Source: Pseudomonas sp. HN11
Lineage (GTDB): Bacteria; Pseudomonadota; Gammaproteobacteria; Pseudomonadales; Pseudomonadaceae
DNA length: 64,000 nucleotides
Direction of reading: 5' to 3'
Assembly: GCF_021390155.1 (NCBI RefSeq)
Contig: NZ_CP089985.1
Span: 1-64,000 of the forward strand
Part shown: piece after piece, positions 61,109 to 64,000 of the stretch
Numbering within the stretch: position 1 is the stretch's first letter
Layout of the letters: each line of letters begins with the position of its first letter
The notes under the pieces: generated by a model
The model's database searches: none
Told to the model about the DNA's origin: nothing
The model's input: the letters and a program-made list of their open reading frames with translations, nothing else
Position numbers and translations under genes: made by a program

Positions 61109-62695
61109 ATGAGCGCTGTGATCGATGACCATGGTCACGCCGACCATGCCCACGGGCCCGCCAAGGGCTTGATGCGCTGGGTGCTGACCACCAACCACAA
61201 AGACATCGGCACCATGTACTTGTGGTTCGCCTTTGCCATGTTCCTGCTCGGCGGCTCGTTCGCCATGGTGATCCGCGCCGAGCTGTTCCAGCCTGGCCTG
61301 CAGATCGTCGAGCCGGCGTTCTTTAACCAGATGACTACGATGCACGGGCTCATCATGGTGTTCGGCGCGGTGATGCCAGCCTTTGTCGGCCTGGCCAACT
61401 GGATGATCCCGTTGATGATCGGCGCGCCCGACATGGCCTTGCCGCGCATGAACAACTTCAGCTTCTGGCTGCTGCCGGCGGCGTTCCTGCTGCTGGTATC
61501 GACGCTGTTCACGCCGGGTGGCGGGCCGAATTTCGGCTGGACCTTCTACGCGCCGCTATCCACCACCTACGCTCCGGAAAGCGTGACGTTCTTCATCTTC
61601 GCCATCCACCTGATGGGCATCAGTTCGATTATGGGCGCGATCAACGTGGTCGCCACCATCCTCAACCTGCGTGCGCCGGGCATGACGTTGATGAAAATGC
61701 CACTGTTCGTCTGGACCTGGCTGATCACCGCGTTCCTGCTGATCGCGGTCATGCCGGTGTTGGCGGGCTGCGTGACCATGATGCTGATGGATATCCACTT
61801 CGGCACCAGCTTCTTCAGTGCGGCTGGCGGCGGTGACCCGGTACTGTTCCAACACGTGTTCTGGTTCTTCGGTCACCCGGAGGTGTACATCATGATCCTG
61901 CCCGCCTTTGGTGCCGTCAGCTCGATCATCCCGACCTTCTCGCGCAAGCCGCTGTTCGGCTACACCTCGATGGTCTACGCCACGGCGAGCATCGCGTTTT
62001 TGTCGTTCATCGTGTGGGCGCACCACATGTTCGTGGTGGGTATCCCGCTGGTGGGCGAGCTGTTCTTCATGTACGCCACGCTGCTGATCGCCGTGCCCAC
62101 GGGGGTCAAAGTGTTCAACTGGGTCAGCACCATGTGGCAAGGCTCGCTGACCTTCGAGACGCCGATGTTGTTTGCCGTGGCCTTCGTGATCCTGTTCACC
62201 ATCGGCGGGTTCTCCGGGTTGATGCTGGCTATTGCACCCGCGGACTTCCAGTACCACGACACCTATTTCGTAGTGGCCCACTTCCATTACGTGCTGGTGC
62301 CCGGCGCCATCTTCGGCATCTTCGCCTCGGCCTACTACTGGCTGCCGAAATGGACCGGCCACATGTACGACGAAACCCTGGGCAAGCTGCACTTCTGGCT
62401 GTCCTTCGTGGGCATGAACATGGCGTTTTTCCCGATGCATTTCGTTGGGTTGGCGGGCATGCCACGGCGGGTGCCGGACTACAACTTGCAGTTCGCTGAT
62501 TTCAACATGGTCTCCTCGATTGGCGCGTTCATGTTCGGCGCTACGCAGATCTTCTTCCTGTTCATCGTGATCAAGTGCATCCGTGGCGGTACACCCGCAC
62601 CGGCCAAGCCGTGGGAGGGTGCCGAAGGCCTGGAGTGGAGCATCCCTTCGCCGGCGCCATACCACACCTTCACCACGCCGCCGGAGGTCAAGTGA
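61109..62695 (+). CDS. coxA: Cytochrome c oxidase subunit I
   Basis: Catalytic 528-residue subunit with haem a and the haem a3-CuB centre. Characteristic segments are HGLIMVFGAVMPAF (first haem ligand region), FWFFGHPEVYIMILPAFG (CuB His and cross-linked Tyr) and WAHHMFVVGIP (CuB His-His). It forms twelve expected membrane helices. The operon continues with the copper chaperone gene ctaG, 21 bp on. Confidence 0.97.
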   Translation: MSAVIDDHGHADHAHGPAKGLMRWVLTTNHKDIGTMYLWFAFAMFLLGGSFAMVIRAELFQPGLQIVEPAFFNQMTTMHGLIMVFGAVMPAFVGLANWMIPLMIGAPDMALPRMNNFSFWLLPAAFLLLVSTLFTPGGGPNFGWTFYAPLSTTYAPESVTFFIFAIHLMGISSIMGAINVVATILNLRAPGMTLMKMPLFVWTWLITAFLLIAVMPVLAGCVTMMLMDIHFGTSFFSAAGGGDPVLFQHVFWFFGHPEVYIMILPAFGAVSSIIPTFSRKPLFGYTSMVYATASIAFLSFIVWAHHMFVVGIPLVGELFFMYATLLIAVPTGVKVFNWVSTMWQGSLTFETPMLFAVAFVILFTIGGFSGLMLAIAPADFQYHDTYFVVAHFHYVLVPGAIFGIFASAYYWLPKWTGHMYDETLGKLHFWLSFVGMNMAFFPMHFVGLAGMPRRVPDYNLQFADFNMVSSIGAFMFGATQIFFLFIVIKCIRGGTPAPAKPWEGAEGLEWSIPSPAPYHTFTTPPEVK

Positions 62696-62716
62696 ACAGG
62701 ATGACGGGAGACTGCC

Positions 62717-63268
62717 ATGTCTGAGTCCATGCCCACGAAGCGCCTGGTCACCCGCCTGCTGATCCTGGTGGTGGCGATGTTCGCCTTCGGCTTTGCGTTG
62801 GTGCCGATCTACGACGTGATGTGCAAGGCGTTCGGCATCAACGGCAAGACGGCGGGGCAGTATGAGGGATCGCAGGTGGTAGACCCGTCACGCCAGGTGC
62901 GCGTGCAGTTTTTGTCCACCAACGCCATCGACATGGTCTGGGATTTTTATGCCAAGGCTGACGAAGTGGTGGTGAACCCGGGCGCGGTGACCGAGATGCT
63001 GTTCGTGGCCCACAACCCCACCGACAAGCCGATGACCGCCCAGGCCGTACCCAGCATTTCACCGGCGGAAGCGGCGATGTACTTCCACAAGACCGAGTGC
63101 TTTTGCTTCACCCAGCAAGTGTTGCAACCGGGCCAGCGCATCGAGATGCCGGTGCGTTTCATTGTCGACCGCGACATGCCCAAGGATGTGAAGCATCTGA
63201 CCCTGGCGTACACGCTGTTTGATATCACTGCGCGCCAACCGCCGGTGGCTGCCCACAGCGGCGGCTAG
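62717..63268 (+). CDS. ctaG: Cytochrome c oxidase assembly protein CtaG/Cox11
   Basis: Membrane-anchored copper chaperone that inserts CuB into subunit I. The 183-residue protein has one N-terminal helix (TRLLILVVAMFAFGFALVP) and the copper-binding CFCF motif of the family (KTECFCFTQQVLQPG). It is encoded between subunits I and III, as usual. Confidence 0.96.
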   Translation: MSESMPTKRLVTRLLILVVAMFAFGFALVPIYDVMCKAFGINGKTAGQYEGSQVVDPSRQVRVQFLSTNAIDMVWDFYAKADEVVVNPGAVTEMLFVAHNPTDKPMTAQAVPSISPAEAAMYFHKTECFCFTQQVLQPGQRIEMPVRFIVDRDMPKDVKHLTLAYTLFDITARQPPVAAHSGG

Positions 63269-63303
63269 CTACTGTTTGCCCCCTCAATCAGGAGAGCGAA
63301 TAC

Positions 63304-64000
63304 ATGTCGTCTCATGATACGTACTACGTACCAGCGCAAAGCAAATGGCCAATAATTGCCACGTTTGGCCTGTTGATCACGGTGTACGGGCTGGGTCTGT
63401 GGTTCAACGACCTCAAGGCCGCGCGGGCGGAATCCCACGGCCCGTGGATCTTTTTCGTCGGTGGCCTGTTGCTCGCCTACATGTTGTTCGGCTGGTTCGG
63501 TGCAGTGATCAAGGAAAGCCGCGCCGGTTTGTACAGCTCGCAAATGGATCGCTCGTTCCGCTGGGGCATGTCCTGGTTCATCTTTTCCGAGGTGATGTTC
63601 TTTATTGCGTTCTTTGGTGCGCTGTTCTACGTGCGCCACCTGTCCGCTCCTGCGTTGGCCGGTGAGGGCCCCAAAGGCATCGCGCACATGCTATGGCCGA
63701 ACTTCGAGTTTGCGTGGCCACTGCTCAACAACCCTGATCCGAAAATGTACCCGGCGCCTGAAGGTACGATCAGTCCGTGGGGCTTGCCTCTGGTCAACAC
63801 CATCCTGCTAGTCAGCTCCAGCGTGACTATCACCATTGCTCACCACGCTTTGCGCAAAGGCCATCGTGGGGCGTTGAAGCTCTGGCTGGCGATCACCGTA
63901 TTACTGGGCGTCGCGTTTCTCGGGTTCCAGGCCGAGGAATACATCCACGCTTATAAAGAGCTGGGCCTGACCTTGGGTTCCGGCGTATATGGCGCGACCT
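63304..64000 (+). CDS. coxC: Cytochrome c oxidase subunit III, partial
   Basis: N-terminal 232 residues of the roughly 295-residue subunit III; the right edge of the window cuts it. Helices and the segment FRWGMSWFIFSEVMFFIAFFGALFY are typical. The ATG at 63304 follows AGGAGAGCG. It completes the aa3-type oxidase core with coxB and coxA. Confidence 0.95.
   Translation, partial: MSSHDTYYVPAQSKWPIIATFGLLITVYGLGLWFNDLKAARAESHGPWIFFVGGLLLAYMLFGWFGAVIKESRAGLYSSQMDRSFRWGMSWFIFSEVMFFIAFFGALFYVRHLSAPALAGEGPKGIAHMLWPNFEFAWPLLNNPDPKMYPAPEGTISPWGLPLVNTILLVSSSVTITIAHHALRKGHRGALKLWLAITVLLGVAFLGFQAEEYIHAYKELGLTLGSGVYGAT

Overview
The window starts at the first base of dnaA and holds dnaA-dnaN-recF-gyrB, so it is the right-hand side of a chromosomal replication origin (oriC itself would lie just upstream and is not included). 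Gene content and order (dnaA, dnaN, recF, gyrB, PlsC-type acyltransferase, gmhB, glyS, glyQ, tag, htrB-like, trkA, rsmB, fmt, def, dprA, tsaC, qor, hemF, aroE, later trpAB-trpI, prlC, a PA0069-type radical SAM gene, carbonic anhydrase, coxBA-ctaG-coxC) match the origin-proximal backbone of Pseudomonas. High GC, inverted GTGGGAGC...GCTCCCAC REP elements in many intergenic gaps and palindromic parS sites near recF/gyrB point to the P. fluorescens group. No rRNA, tRNA, CRISPR array or insertion sequence was seen.

Layout. 1-6.3 kb: replication genes plus a parS cluster. 6.3-9.8 kb: divergent response regulator and CHASE2/PAS histidine kinase. 9.9-26.2 kb: housekeeping block (phospholipid and LPS acyltransferases, heptose phosphatase, glycyl-tRNA synthetase, K+ uptake regulator, rRNA methylation, formyl-Met handling, DNA uptake, t6A synthesis, haem and shikimate steps). 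26.2-36.2 kb: accessory metabolism, with a SulP transporter, a choline-sulfate unit (betC-choX with a divergent LysR gene) and a D-galactonate operon (dgoK-dgoA-dgoD-MFS). 36.3-39.4 kb: trpBA with divergent trpI. 39.4-47.8 kb: small stress and envelope proteins, two DUF1161 paralogues, metallopeptidases, a HAD phosphatase, a gamma-class carbonic anhydrase homologue, prlC and a YheV-like zinc ribbon gene. 47.8-55.1 kb: accessory stretch, with a large unknown repeat protein, a decayed secreted phosphatase and a three-subunit membrane-bound GMC dehydrogenase. 55.2-64 kb: LexA-box-linked radical SAM gene, beta-carbonic anhydrase with SulP transporter, and the aa3-type cytochrome oxidase operon cut by the right edge.

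The most unusual object is the 773-residue protein at 48192-50513. It contains three exactly 131-residue, gapless but diverged modules in a period of about 212 residues, has no cysteine, probably starts at TTG, and is visibly more AT-rich than its surroundings. I do not recognise its family. Other points of note are a LysM-family envelope protein that has lost its LysM domain, a phosphatase pseudogene whose catalytic core has been deleted, a near-consensus LexA box before the radical SAM gene, DnaA boxes in two intergenic regions, a terminator between def and fmt, and a 10-bp direct repeat spaced by 21 bp in front of the choline-sulfate regulator.
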